Below, piece by piece: positions 1 to 8,223 of a stretch of DNA of 64,000 bases (positions within the stretch are counted from its first letter, which is position 1; each line of letters starts with the position of its first letter). The notes under the pieces are model-generated. The model made no database searches. It was not told the DNA's origin and saw nothing but the letters and a program-made list of their open reading frames with translations. The position numbers and the translations under genes were made by a program. This stretch comes from Brachyspira pilosicoli (GTDB taxonomy: Bacteria > Spirochaetota > Brachyspiria > Brachyspirales > Brachyspiraceae). Where the stretch lies: positions 310,001 to 374,000 of the forward strand of contig NZ_JAWLPU010000003.1 in NCBI RefSeq assembly GCF_036997485.1, read 5' to 3'.

Positions 1-58
1 TTCCCGCCTTCGCTGTGCGGACTTCGTCAAAGTTGCAAAAAGTGCAAATCTTTTTACT
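1..58. repeat. Family B intergenic repeat, inverted copy cut by window start
   Basis: Read on the minus strand this matches the family B element seen at 18799-18881 and 22008-22106: a GCACTTTTTG head, a GACGAAGTCCGC module and a GCGGGAA tail. It is truncated by the window edge. No coding potential is visible. Confidence 0.7.
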
Positions 59-111
59 TTATATATTGGAATATGTATAAACTGTAAGATAGTGTCTATA
101 TTTTAAGCTAA

Positions 112-232
112 AAATGCAGTCTTTTTGCTTCTTTGGGCCACCACCGAGTAGGTGCCTAATCGGCAAAAGAAGTGAGGGTGTGTACCCTAAGGGCACACTT
201 CGCAGGGGGCAAAGTCCCCACAAATAATAAAA
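112..232. repeat. Family A intergenic repeat, full-length forward copy
   Basis: It begins GCAGTCTTTTTGCTTCTTTGG and ends in GGGGCAAAGTCCCCACAAATAATAAAA. It carries an optional module with GAGTAGGTGCC and another with TGTACCCTAAGGGCACAC. The element at 1193-1288 is the same family in the opposite orientation, so the LysR gene lies between an inverted pair. Bases 1-270 hold nothing else. Confidence 0.8.
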
Positions 233-270
233 AAAATCAAAACATAATTCTTTTATATAAACTAATATAT

Positions 271-1152
271 TTATAATCTATTTCTTAGCTTGCCCAAAAA
301 CACTTTTGATGCCTCTGAAAATATCTGGTTTTTCTTCCATATCACCCTCGATTCTATTTCCAATTTAGGCTTTAATGGAACAAAACAAAGTTCTTCTGAA
401 TTGTTTACCAGTTTGTCCATAGTTAAAATATATCCAATACCTGCTTCAGCCATAATGGCCGCATTGTAAATAAGATTGTAAGTTAATATAATATTTAATT
501 TGTCAAAGTCTTTTCCTATCCATTCATCGAACTTTGAAGTTTGTATTTTATTATTAAAAAATATCTTAGGGCACATTATAGGTATACTAAGTAAATCTTT
601 TTTTTCTATAAATTTCTTTTTTGACAGAGGCGAAGTTTTTTTCATTAATATACCGTAAACTTCTTTATATGGTATCTCCAAGCATTCATATTTGGAAGAG
701 TCAAAATTGCCTATCACAACGCCGAAATCCAAAAGCCCTTTATCGAGTTTTTCTGTAATCTCTGAATATGCACCGCTGTGTATATGATAAATTATATTAG
801 GGTATTCATCTCTCATATTTTTTATAACATCAGCAATAAGTTTAACATAATAAGTTTCAGCACTTCCTATATGAATGTCGCCTGCTATAACATCATCAGA
901 AGATTTAAACTCTTTTTTAGTTTTCTCCATCAAGTCAATAATCTCTTCTGCTCTTTTTTTTAGAAGCATTCCGTCTGCTGTGAGTTTTATTGTGTAGTTG
1001 CTTCTAATAAACAATTTCTTTCCTATTTCTTTTTCTAAGTTGGATATTTGTCTTGATAGGTTAGGCTGGGTTAGATTAAGAGAGTTTGCTGCTTTAGTGA
1101 TGCTACCTTCTCTTGCCGAAATTAGAAAATATTTCAAAGCTTTTATGTCCAT
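271..1152 (-). CDS. LysR-family transcriptional regulator
   Basis: This is a 293-residue cytoplasmic DNA-binding regulator. The N-terminal winged helix (residues 1-60) contains the classic LysR pattern with ITKAANSLNLTQPNLSRQI, and the rest is a periplasmic-binding-protein-like effector domain. The length is normal for the family. It is transcribed away from the redox genes to its right. Two copies of a 47-bp sequence centred on the palindrome TTATAATTRATTATAA (1479-1525 and 2371-2417) are plausible binding sites, one upstream of this gene and one in front of the redox island. That link and the effector are unknown and inferred. The start follows a weak ribosome site just upstream. Confidence 0.9.
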   Translation of the reverse strand: MDIKALKYFLISAREGSITKAANSLNLTQPNLSRQISNLEKEIGKKLFIRSNYTIKLTADGMLLKKRAEEIIDLMEKTKKEFKSSDDVIAGDIHIGSAETYYVKLIADVIKNMRDEYPNIIYHIHSGAYSEITEKLDKGLLDFGVVIGNFDSSKYECLEIPYKEVYGILMKKTSPLSKKKFIEKKDLLSIPIMCPKIFFNNKIQTSKFDEWIGKDFDKLNIILTYNLIYNAAIMAEAGIGYILTMDKLVNNSEELCFVPLKPKLEIESRVIWKKNQIFSEASKVFLGKLRNRL

Positions 1153-1192
1153 TATAGTACCTCATAGATTTATAGATGTATTTTTAAGTTTT

Positions 1193-1288
1193 TTATTTGT
1201 GGTGGCTTTGCCCCCTGCGAAGCGTGCCCTTAGGGTACACGCCCCCAGTTCTTTTGCCGCCGCAAAGAACCAAAAAGGCTGCATTTTT
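1193..1288. repeat. Family A repeat, inverted copy
   Basis: The order is GTGGTGGCTTTGCCCCC, then the module TGCGAAGCGTGCCCTTAGGG, then CAGTTCTTTTGCC and AAAAAGGCTGCATTT. It is the reverse complement of the 112-232 element with different internal modules. Confidence 0.8.
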
Positions 1289-1356
1289 ATAAATCAATTT
1301 TTAAATATAGCCGAATTTTTATGAATTGTACTATATTTAAAAGATATAATGTAGTA

Positions 1357-1400
1357 GTATTTGCGTTTTTTGCAACTTTTTTGTGCGGCAAAAAAGTTGA
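1357..1400. repeat. Family B repeat fragment
   Basis: It has the hairpin pattern TTTTTTGCAACTTTTTTG followed by CGGCAAAAAAGTTG, as in the other family B copies. The stretch 1289-1692 holds no gene beyond this fragment, the LysR-type site and a terminator. Confidence 0.6.
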
Positions 1401-1478
1401 TAATACATCTATAAAAATAGATAAATTTATAAAATATATTTACCTTACTTTTATACTAACATATTACAAATTTTTATC

Positions 1479-1525
1479 AATGCCTTTTAGTTATAATTGA
1501 TTATAAGACATAAATATTTAATATA
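1479..1525. promoter_or_regulatory. Candidate LysR-type operator, copy 1
   Basis: The perfect-symmetry core TTATAATTGATTATAA (1491-1506, one central mismatch) lies within a 47-bp sequence repeated almost exactly at 2371-2417. A T-N11-A palindrome is typical of LysR sites. It lies about 330 bp upstream of the LysR start. Confidence 0.45.
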
Positions 1526-1604
1526 GTTGCGTTAAATAATTATCAGTATAACTTTTAATGAATGGAGAATTGAATATAAAAATTAATAAACTTAAAAAAT
1601 ATAT

Positions 1605-1647
1605 TAAAAAAATAAATTGGCATACCTTTTTTAAGATATACCAATTT
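1605..1647 (-). terminator. Rho-independent terminator of the iron-sulfur flavoprotein gene
   Basis: On the minus strand a 13-bp stem with two G-U pairs (arms 1635-1647 and 1614-1626) closes an A-rich loop and runs straight into a T tract. It sits about 45 bp past the stop codon at 1693. Confidence 0.7.
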
Positions 1648-1692
1648 TTTAATTACATTGAAATTGTTTATGATTTTATAAAATTTAAATAA

Positions 1693-2232
1693 TTAAATAT
1701 TCAATCCCATATTGTATGCGTCTTGCATAAATTTTTTATCATTGATTTCGCCTTTATTCCAAACACTATGTGCTAATATAATTCCTTTCTCTCTCACATC
1801 TTCTAAACAATCCAAAAATCCCCTAAAGCCGTCAATAGTTCTAAGCATTTCTTTTTCATCTTCAGTAGCAGCAGTTGCAATAAAATAAAAATCTTTGTTT
1901 TTAATCTCTAAATATTTAGTAACGCATCTGTCTATAAAAGTTTTCATTTGGGCATTCATTGTATAAAAGTAAACAGGTGTAGCCATTACTATTACATCAG
2001 CCTCAAGCATTTTGTCTAAAATGTCTTTCATATCATCTTTTTGTACGCAAGGCTTATTATTTTTATAGCAAGTTCCGCAATCTTCGCAGTAATTAATTTT
2101 TTTGTCTTTTAAAAATATCTTTTCTCCATTATGTCCAGCTTCTTTAGCACCTCTTAAAAACTCATCGCATAATGTATCAGAATTGCCTCCTCTTCTTGGG
2201 CTGGATGATATTATTAATACTTTTTTACTCAT
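1693..2232 (-). CDS. NAD(P)H-dependent FMN reductase / iron-sulfur flavoprotein
   Basis: This 179-residue flavodoxin-fold protein (flavodoxin_2/FMN_red group) is predicted cytoplasmic. The N-terminal ISSSPRRGGNS is the FMN phosphate loop. Cysteines 49, 52, 55 and 62 form a CX2CX2CX6C motif, which matches the compact cluster-binding motif of archaeal/anaerobe iron-sulfur flavoprotein (Isf), so a 4Fe-4S cluster is likely. Known Isf proteins move electrons from ferredoxin to O2, peroxide or unknown acceptors. The gene stands alone between two 47-bp direct repeats carrying LysR-like palindromes, and has its own terminator. The electron acceptor is unknown. Confidence 0.85.
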   Translation of the reverse strand: MSKKVLIISSSPRRGGNSDTLCDEFLRGAKEAGHNGEKIFLKDKKINYCEDCGTCYKNNKPCVQKDDMKDILDKMLEADVIVMATPVYFYTMNAQMKTFIDRCVTKYLEIKNKDFYFIATAATEDEKEMLRTIDGFRGFLDCLEDVREKGIILAHSVWNKGEINDKKFMQDAYNMGLNI

Positions 2233-2370
2233 TTTATAACCTCTTATTTATTTTTATTAATTATATTATAGCATTAGAGTATGCTCCAATGTCAAACGAT
2301 TTAGAAAGTTTTTTATATTTTTTATTTAATAAAAGGTTTATATTTTGATTAACTATTACAAAATCTGTGT

Positions 2371-2417
2371 AATGCTTTTTAGTTATAATTAATTATAAGA
2401 CATAAGTATTTGATATA
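2371..2417. promoter_or_regulatory. Candidate LysR-type operator, copy 2
   Basis: The core is TTATAATTAATTATAA (2383-2398), a perfect palindrome. It is almost identical to copy 1 and centred 83 bp upstream of the first gene of the redox island and 158 bp upstream of the divergent flavoprotein gene, the expected place for a divergent operator. Confidence 0.5.
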
Positions 2418-2473
2418 TTTCTCTTTCTAATTAAAATAAAATTAATCATGATGCTTATATAGGAGGCAAGAAT

Positions 2474-2896
2474 ATGAGAAAAATTATTATAACTTTTTTT
2501 ATAGGATTATTCACTATGAACGCTTTCGCACAAACTACTAAAATAAAATTAACTTTTGAAGGCAATGAAATATATGCTCTAATCAACAATTCAAAAGCAG
2601 GAAACGATTTTTTATCTCTTCTTCCTTTAAGCGTTAAAGCAGAAGATTTTAACAGCACAGAAAAAATATTTTATTTAAGCAAGAAATTAAATACTCAAAA
2701 TGAACTAGACGGCATAAACCCAAAAGCAGGCGATATCACCTATTATGCTCCTTGGGGAAACATTGCTATATTTTATAAAAATTTCAGATACTCAAATAAT
2801 TTAATTTATTTAGGCAAGTTTGAAAATACTTCAGATATAGAAAAACTTTCAAATATGAAAGGCAATTTTGATATACGTATCGAAAGAGTGAATTAA
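2474..2896 (+). CDS. Exported cyclophilin-like fold protein
   Basis: A 140-residue protein with a signal peptide (residues 1-20, ending NAFAQ) followed by a small beta-barrel domain of the cyclophilin-like (Cyclophil_like2) type. Typical features are the early KIKLTFEGNEI strand, ALINNSKAGNDFLSLLPLS and the motif GDITYYAPWGNIAIFY. Proteins of this family are often encoded next to flavodoxins, aldo/keto reductases and LysR regulators in anaerobes, as here. The molecular role is not established. Strong ribosome site AGGAGG fixes the start. It is the first gene of a co-directional run that reaches 5226. Confidence 0.8.
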   Translation: MRKIIITFFIGLFTMNAFAQTTKIKLTFEGNEIYALINNSKAGNDFLSLLPLSVKAEDFNSTEKIFYLSKKLNTQNELDGINPKAGDITYYAPWGNIAIFYKNFRYSNNLIYLGKFENTSDIEKLSNMKGNFDIRIERVN

Positions 2897-2931
2897 GTGA
2901 ATTGAAAAAATAAAAAGGAGAATAATCACTT

Positions 2932-3492
2932 ATGAACGTTAAAGAGTTTTTAGAAAATTATAAAAATGGAAAAGAGATAAATATGTTTTCTGAAGAGTTT
3001 CAGATTATATATAACAAAATGCAAGAGACAGAAAAATTATTATGGCAGTATAACAACACTTTTCAAAGCTACAAAAATAACAGAGATATATTAAACAAAA
3101 TATTTGAAACTAATTTAGATGAATCTGTAATTATAATGCCAAGCTTTCATATAGATATAGGAAATGTTGAGTTTGGAAAGAATGTATTTATAAATAAGAA
3201 TTGCACCATTATGGATATTGGAGGCGTTGTTATAGAAGATAATGTGCAGATAGCACATAATGTAAGTATAATAACTCCTAATCATGATTATAATAACAGA
3301 AATATATTAATTCCAAAGCGAATAGTAATAAAGAAAAATGTATGGATAGGAACAGCTGCTATTATACTTCCTGGTGTAACTATAGGAGAAAACTCAATAG
3401 TTGCTGCAGGTGCTGTTGTAAATAAGGATGTGCCAAGCAATACAATTGTAGGAGGCAATCCTGCCAAAGTGATAAAGGAAATAAAAGAATAA
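2932..3492 (+). CDS. Sugar O-acetyltransferase (maltose/galactoside type)
   Basis: A 186-residue left-handed beta-helix acetyltransferase. The N-terminal alpha-helical Mac domain (about 1-60) precedes hexapeptide repeats such as IGNVEFGKNVFINKN, and the conserved PNHDYNNRN loop contains the catalytic histidine. The C-terminus has VVNKDVPSNTIVGGNPAKVI, standard for LacA/Maa. It transfers acetyl from acetyl-CoA to a sugar hydroxyl, and is cytoplasmic. Spacing to its neighbours is about 35 bp on each side, so co-transcription is likely. The acceptor sugar cannot be told from sequence. Confidence 0.9.
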   Translation: MNVKEFLENYKNGKEINMFSEEFQIIYNKMQETEKLLWQYNNTFQSYKNNRDILNKIFETNLDESVIIMPSFHIDIGNVEFGKNVFINKNCTIMDIGGVVIEDNVQIAHNVSIITPNHDYNNRNILIPKRIVIKKNVWIGTAAIILPGVTIGENSIVAAGAVVNKDVPSNTIVGGNPAKVIKEIKE

Positions 3493-3523
3493 CAGAATAA
3501 TATTTATAAAAAATGGAGACATT

Positions 3524-4369
3524 ATGAATTGTATAAAGTTAAATAATAATGTTGAAATGCCTATTCTAGGGTTTGGAGTATACAGAGTAGAAGATTATGA
3601 GGAATGCAAAAAAGCATGTCTTTATGCCATTGAAGCAGGATACAGACATATAGACACAGCATCAATATATCTTAATGAAAAAGCTGTTGGAGATGCCATA
3701 AAAGAAAGCGGAATCAACAGAAAAGAAATGTTTATCACCACCAAATTATGGATACAGGATGCTAATTATGATAAGGCAAAGAAAGCATTTCAAATATCTA
3801 TGGAAAAATTAGGATTGGACTATTTGGATTTATACTTAATTCACATGCCTTTCGGTAATTATTATGCTGCTTGGAAGGCAATGGAAGAATTGTATGAAGC
3901 AGGACGCATAAGGGCTATAGGCTGCTGCAACTTCTATAAAGATAGATTAATTGATTTTGTAACCCATAGTAAAATAACACCTGCAATTAATCAAATAGAA
4001 ACTCATCCGTTTTTTCAAAGATGGGAAGAGCAAAACTTAATGAAAGAATATAATATTACATTAGAATCTTGGGGACCTTTGGCAGAAGGAAAAAATAATA
4101 TTTTCAATAATGAAATATTAAAAACTATAGGCAAAAAATATAATAAAACTATAGCTCAAGTTATTTTAAGGTGGCTTACTCAAAGAAATATACCTATTAT
4201 TCCAAAGAGTATACACAAAGAGAGAATAATAGAAAACTCTAAAATATTCGATTTCACATTAGATGATAATGATATGAATATTATAAAAACTTTAGATAAT
4301 AATAAAAACATAATATTTCTTAATGATGATGCTGACTTTATAAAGCAATTATTAAAATTGAAATATTAA
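3524..4369 (+). CDS. Aldo/keto reductase
   Basis: A 281-residue (alpha/beta)8 NADPH-dependent oxidoreductase. Visible family marks are GFGVYRVEDYEE at the start, GYRHIDTASIYLNE with the catalytic Asp and Tyr, Lys in FITTKLWI, the His of YLIHMPFG, and IPKSIHKERI for the cofactor phosphate. It is cytoplasmic, with no signal peptide. It is a paralogue of the gene at 7349-8197 in the same island (very similar through the first 150 residues), indicating duplication. The natural substrate is unknown. Confidence 0.93.
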   Translation: MNCIKLNNNVEMPILGFGVYRVEDYEECKKACLYAIEAGYRHIDTASIYLNEKAVGDAIKESGINRKEMFITTKLWIQDANYDKAKKAFQISMEKLGLDYLDLYLIHMPFGNYYAAWKAMEELYEAGRIRAIGCCNFYKDRLIDFVTHSKITPAINQIETHPFFQRWEEQNLMKEYNITLESWGPLAEGKNNIFNNEILKTIGKKYNKTIAQVILRWLTQRNIPIIPKSIHKERIIENSKIFDFTLDDNDMNIIKTLDNNKNIIFLNDDADFIKQLLKLKY

Positions 4370-4389
4370 AAAAATTAAGGAGGTTATTA

Positions 4390-5226
4390 ATGAAAAAAAC
4401 TTTAAAAACTATTTTATCTTTATCTATTCTAATAATAGTATTTTCATGCATAGCAAATTCACAAAGTAAAGGAGAAAGTTTAACTATGACAGAAAAAGCA
4501 AAAACTAAATACAATGAATTACTCAAAAGAGATGCCAGCTTAACTAAACCTAATGACCCAGATTTAGAAAGCATATTTAATAATTTTGTTTATGGAGAAG
4601 TTTATAATCATGGAACATTGGATCCTAAATTAAGAGAGCTTGTAACATTAGTTTCTCTAACAGCATCACAAGGCACTGATATGATAAAACCTCATGTAGA
4701 AACAGCTTTGAATATTGGAGTTAGTCCTATAGAGATAAAAGAAGCATTATATCAATGTTCGCCTTATGTAGGATTTCCGAGGGTATTTGCTGCATTAGAA
4801 AAAGCAAATGAAGTTTTTAAAGAAAAAAATATTTCACTTCCTATAGAATCTCAATCAACAGTTACAGAAGGTACAAGATTTGATAAGGGGTTAGAAACAC
4901 AGGTAAGCATATTCGGAGATGCGATACTTGCTGCACATTCAAATGCCGCACCTAATCAAAAGCATATACAGAATTTTTTATCGGCTAATTGTTTTGGGGA
5001 TTTTTACACAAGAAAAGGTTTAGATTTAAAAACAAGAGAGTTATTGACATTTATAATGATAATATCTTTAGGCGGAGCAGAACCTCAAGCGACAGCACAT
5101 GCGAATGCAAATATTAAGATGGGAAACAGTAAAGATATGATGCTTGAAGCAGTAACACAATGTTTGCCTTATATAGGCTACCCAAGAACCTTGAACGCCA
5201 TAACAATAATTAATAATATAGAATAA
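4390..5226 (+). CDS. Carboxymuconolactone decarboxylase-family lipoprotein (two CMD domains)
   Basis: A 278-residue protein with a lipoprotein signal (IIVFSC, Cys at about residue 20), so it is predicted outside the cytoplasm. Two tandem CMD/AhpD-like domains follow (about 50-135 and 165-275). Each has the LRELVTL/TRELLTF helix and a matching LYQCSPYVGFPR or VTQCLPYIGYPR segment. Each domain has a single Cys, not the CXXC of AhpD, so a classical peroxidase cycle is doubtful. An exported CMD protein is unusual. The 20-bp gap from the aldo/keto reductase suggests one transcript. Confidence 0.85.
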   Translation: MKKTLKTILSLSILIIVFSCIANSQSKGESLTMTEKAKTKYNELLKRDASLTKPNDPDLESIFNNFVYGEVYNHGTLDPKLRELVTLVSLTASQGTDMIKPHVETALNIGVSPIEIKEALYQCSPYVGFPRVFAALEKANEVFKEKNISLPIESQSTVTEGTRFDKGLETQVSIFGDAILAAHSNAAPNQKHIQNFLSANCFGDFYTRKGLDLKTRELLTFIMIISLGGAEPQATAHANANIKMGNSKDMMLEAVTQCLPYIGYPRTLNAITIINNIE

Positions 5227-5297
5227 TTATAATATTATATTTGCTTTATAATTGGTGATAATAATATTTGTTATCATCAAAGACATTGTAATAATAA

Positions 5298-5530
5298 ATG
5301 CAGTCTTTTTGCTTCTTTGGGTCACCAAAAGAAGTAGGGGTTCGGGGACTAGTCCCCGAAAATAATAAAAACATAAAAACTTTAATATAAGTTAAAAAAT
5401 TTAATTCTATTAAAAGCAGTATTTTTATTTTAATTATTTGTGGTGGCTTTGCCCCCACGCCCCCAGTTCTTTTATTGGTATAAAAGAACCTTATATCCTT
5501 CGGATACGCTTCGCGAAGAACTGCATTTAA
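5298..5530. repeat. Paired family A repeats in opposite orientation
   Basis: A forward element (5298-5402) and an inverted element (5437-5530) face each other. The forward half and its A-rich tail are almost identical to 9850-9954. The inverted half carries the ATCCTTCGGAT / CGCTTCGCGAAG palindromic modules. The gap 5227-5624 has no gene. Short open frames here come only from the repeat. Confidence 0.8.
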
Positions 5531-5624
5531 CGAAATTAATAAAGAGTGTGCAAAAAAAAACTTTATAATACACCAAATATATGAATTGATAAAATATCAT
5601 CATAATATTACAAGGAGAATTTAA

Positions 5625-6182
5625 ATGATGAAAATAATTAAAACAATGTTAATGTCATTGCTTATTTCAAGTACATTATTAATCGGAGGCTTAAACGCTC
5701 AAAGCTCAAAAACTTTAATAGTATATTTCTCTTGGGGCGGAAATACCAGAACCGCTGCCAATATGATTAAAAACCTCACTCAAGCAGATATGTTTGAAAT
5801 AAAAACCGTTGAACCATATCCAAGTTCTTATAATGATACTGTAAATCAGGCAAGAAAAGAACAAAATGATGATTTTTTACCAAAGTTGAGTGCTAATATA
5901 AATAATTTGTCAAGCTACGACACTATAATATTATGTTACCCTAATTGGTGGGGCACTATTCCGCAGGCAGTAAAACAATTATTATTAACTCATGATTTCA
6001 GCGGTAAAAAAATTGCTCCTTTATGTACTCATGGCGGAAGCAGAATGGGAAGAAGCGTTACTGATATAAAAAAATTATGTGCTAATTCTACTATATTAGA
6101 GGGTTTGAGTGTATCTGGAGAAAGCGTTAATAGCTCAGAAAATAATATAAAAACATGGCTTCAAAATATTAATATACTATAA
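5625..6182 (+). CDS. Exported flavodoxin
   Basis: A 185-residue protein with a clear cleavable signal peptide (about residues 1-25, ending LNAQ) followed by a complete flavodoxin domain. The FMN phosphate loop is SWGGNTRTAA, the isoalloxazine side loops contain YPNWWGTIPQAV and CTHGGSRMG. Flavodoxins are normally cytoplasmic electron carriers, so an exported one implies periplasmic FMN-protein chemistry. Ribosome site AAGGAG is 7 bp from the ATG. The nearest partner genes are the alpha/beta-hydrolase lipoprotein downstream and the second flavodoxin at 9092. Confidence 0.88.
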   Translation: MMKIIKTMLMSLLISSTLLIGGLNAQSSKTLIVYFSWGGNTRTAANMIKNLTQADMFEIKTVEPYPSSYNDTVNQARKEQNDDFLPKLSANINNLSSYDTIILCYPNWWGTIPQAVKQLLLTHDFSGKKIAPLCTHGGSRMGRSVTDIKKLCANSTILEGLSVSGESVNSSENNIKTWLQNINIL

Positions 6183-6199
6183 AACTTTTATATTTACTT

Positions 6200-6225
6200 A
6201 CTGCTTATTATAATTAATAGGCAGT
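6200..6225 (+). other. Intergenic hairpin between flavodoxin and hydrolase genes
   Basis: Eleven-base arms (6200-6210 and 6215-6225, one G-U) close a 4-base loop. No T tract follows, so it is more likely an mRNA-stability or processing element, or a weak attenuator, than a full terminator. Confidence 0.4.
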
Positions 6226-6256
6226 AGCAAATAAAAAATATTTTAAGGATTATATA

Positions 6257-7324
6257 ATGAAAAAATTCTTATTAGTGTTTTCAATAATATTATTAAGCAT
6301 ATCATGCAATAATTCTAATGATATGCAAAATAAAATTATTATAGATAAACAAGGAAGTTTTACATTTGGCGGTAAAGTATTATCTGCAAATGGAGAATTT
6401 GAAAAAGATACTTTATTTCCAAGTTCAAACGGACAAACATATCATAGCGATCATGGATATGCATTTTATCAAATACCTGTTAATGCTAAAAAGTACCCTA
6501 TAGTATTTTTACATGGAGGAGGACAATCTGCTAAAAGTTTTGAAACTACTCCAGACGGCAGAGAAGGTTTTCAAAATATTTTCTTAAAAAAAGGATATAG
6601 TGTATATTTGGTAGATCAGCCAAGGAGAGGAAGAGCTGGAAGAAGTTCTGTGCCTATAACTATTAATCCTACTCCTGATGAACAGTCTTTATTTAATTGG
6701 TTTAGAATAGGTTCTTGGCCTCATTTTTTTGACAATGTGCAATTTAAAAATGATGAAGAGACTTTAACTCAATACTTTCAGCAAGTTACTCCTAATACAG
6801 GCAGTTTTGATGAGGAAGTAGTATCTGATAGTTTGTCTGCATTATTTGATAGAATAGGAGAAGGAATTTTACTAGCACATTCTCAAGGAGCTGGTCCTGC
6901 ATTCTTTACAGCAATAAAAAATAAAAATGTTAAGGCATTAGTATTGTATGAGGCAGGCGGATGCAGTTTGCCTTTTCCTGAAAATACTTCACCTACTAAT
7001 ATTACTATGCCTGCATATTTTCCTATAAAAGAAATTCCTGAAAATGATTTCAAAAAATTAGCAAGCATACCTATAGTAATTTATTATGGAGATAATATAC
7101 CAAAAGAAAAATCTGATAATCCTTATTTGGAAGAATGGAGATTAAGAGTTGAATTAGTAAAAAAATTGGAAGAAACTTTAAAATCTTATAATGCTGATGT
7201 TAATGTTGTAATTCTTCCAGAAATTGGAATATATGGAAATACTCATTTTCCTTTTTCAGATTTAAATAACTTAGAAATAGCAGACTTACTTGAAAAATAC
7301 TTAAAAGAAAAAAAATTAGAATAA
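6257..7324 (+). CDS. Alpha/beta-hydrolase lipoprotein
   Basis: A 355-residue protein with lipobox LSISC at residues 15-19, so membrane-anchored and facing out. The hydrolase fold shows the oxyanion segment FLHGGGQSAKSF, the nucleophile elbow AHSQGAGPAF with Ser, and a late His in YGNTHFPFSD. Family members are esterases or lipases of unknown substrate. A long cap region (about 130-200) precedes the nucleophile. Gap to the next gene is 24 bp, consistent with an operon running to 9787. Confidence 0.85.
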   Translation: MKKFLLVFSIILLSISCNNSNDMQNKIIIDKQGSFTFGGKVLSANGEFEKDTLFPSSNGQTYHSDHGYAFYQIPVNAKKYPIVFLHGGGQSAKSFETTPDGREGFQNIFLKKGYSVYLVDQPRRGRAGRSSVPITINPTPDEQSLFNWFRIGSWPHFFDNVQFKNDEETLTQYFQQVTPNTGSFDEEVVSDSLSALFDRIGEGILLAHSQGAGPAFFTAIKNKNVKALVLYEAGGCSLPFPENTSPTNITMPAYFPIKEIPENDFKKLASIPIVIYYGDNIPKEKSDNPYLEEWRLRVELVKKLEETLKSYNADVNVVILPEIGIYGNTHFPFSDLNNLEIADLLEKYLKEKKLE

Positions 7325-7348
7325 AATAATATTAAAAAGGATTTATAA

Positions 7349-8197
7349 ATGAAATACGTAAAATTAAATAATGGTTTGGAAATGCCTATTTTAGGTTTTG
7401 GAGTTTATCAAATTCAAGATTATAATGAATGTAAAAAAGCAGTATTAAATGCCATTGAAACAGGATACAGATTAATAGACACAGCAGCCTCATATAAAAA
7501 TGAAAAAGCTGTTGGAGATGCCATAAAAGAAAGCGGTATAAACAGAAAAGAATTATTTATAACAACAAAATTATGGATACAAAAAAACGGTTATGAAGAT
7601 ACTAAAAAAGCATTTAATAATTCTCTTGAAAAACTTCAATTAGATTATTTGGATTTATATTTAATACATCAGCCTTTCGGTGATTATTACGGAGAATGGA
7701 GATGTATGGAAGAGTTATACAAAAACGGAAAAATTAAAGCTATTGGAGTATGTAATTTCTTTGCTGACAGATTGGTTGATTTAATAATGCATAATGAGAT
7801 AGTACCTGCTGTAAATCAAGTAGAAGTAAATCCATTTTATCAAAAAAATGATTATCAAACTATTATGAATGAATATAATGTACAAATGCAGTCTTGGGCT
7901 CCTTTTGCTGAAGGAAGAAATAATATGTTTACTAATGAAGTATTATCAAGCATAGCTAAAAAATATAATAAATCTATAGCTCAAATAATTTTAAATTGGC
8001 TTGTAAAAAGAAATATAGTAGTAATACCTAAAACTGTTAGAAAAGAAAGAATGGAAGAAAACTTTAATATTTTTGATTTTGAATTAGATGAGAGTGATAT
8101 AAAATTAATTTCATCTATTGATAAAAATGAAAGTTCTTTTTTCTCTCATCAAGATTATAAAATGGTAAAACTTTTATCAGAAAGGGTTCTTGAATAA
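7349..8197 (+). CDS. Aldo/keto reductase (second copy)
   Basis: A 282-residue AKR with the same marks as the gene at 3524: GFGVYQIQDYNE, GYRLIDTAASYKNE, TTKLWI, YLIHQPFGDYYG and IPKTVRKERM. The two copies share long identical blocks around GDAIKESGINRKE. Cytoplasmic. It is embedded between an exported hydrolase and an SDR, so this operon mixes cytoplasmic and exported enzymes. Substrate unknown. Confidence 0.93.
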   Translation: MKYVKLNNGLEMPILGFGVYQIQDYNECKKAVLNAIETGYRLIDTAASYKNEKAVGDAIKESGINRKELFITTKLWIQKNGYEDTKKAFNNSLEKLQLDYLDLYLIHQPFGDYYGEWRCMEELYKNGKIKAIGVCNFFADRLVDLIMHNEIVPAVNQVEVNPFYQKNDYQTIMNEYNVQMQSWAPFAEGRNNMFTNEVLSSIAKKYNKSIAQIILNWLVKRNIVVIPKTVRKERMEENFNIFDFELDESDIKLISSIDKNESSFFSHQDYKMVKLLSERVLE

Positions 8198-8223
8198 TTT
8201 AATAAATATAAGGAGAATATATA

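Noticed and set aside
998-1324. Plus-strand frame of about 108 codons opposite LysR and repeat A
   Set aside because: It is antisense to the LysR helix-turn-helix coding region and then reads through a repeat. No family resemblance.
5246-5458. Small minus-strand open frame over the repeat, similar to one at 9711-9983
   Set aside because: The two share protein sequence only because both lie on the same family A repeat. No ribosome site, and the second overlaps the end of a real gene.
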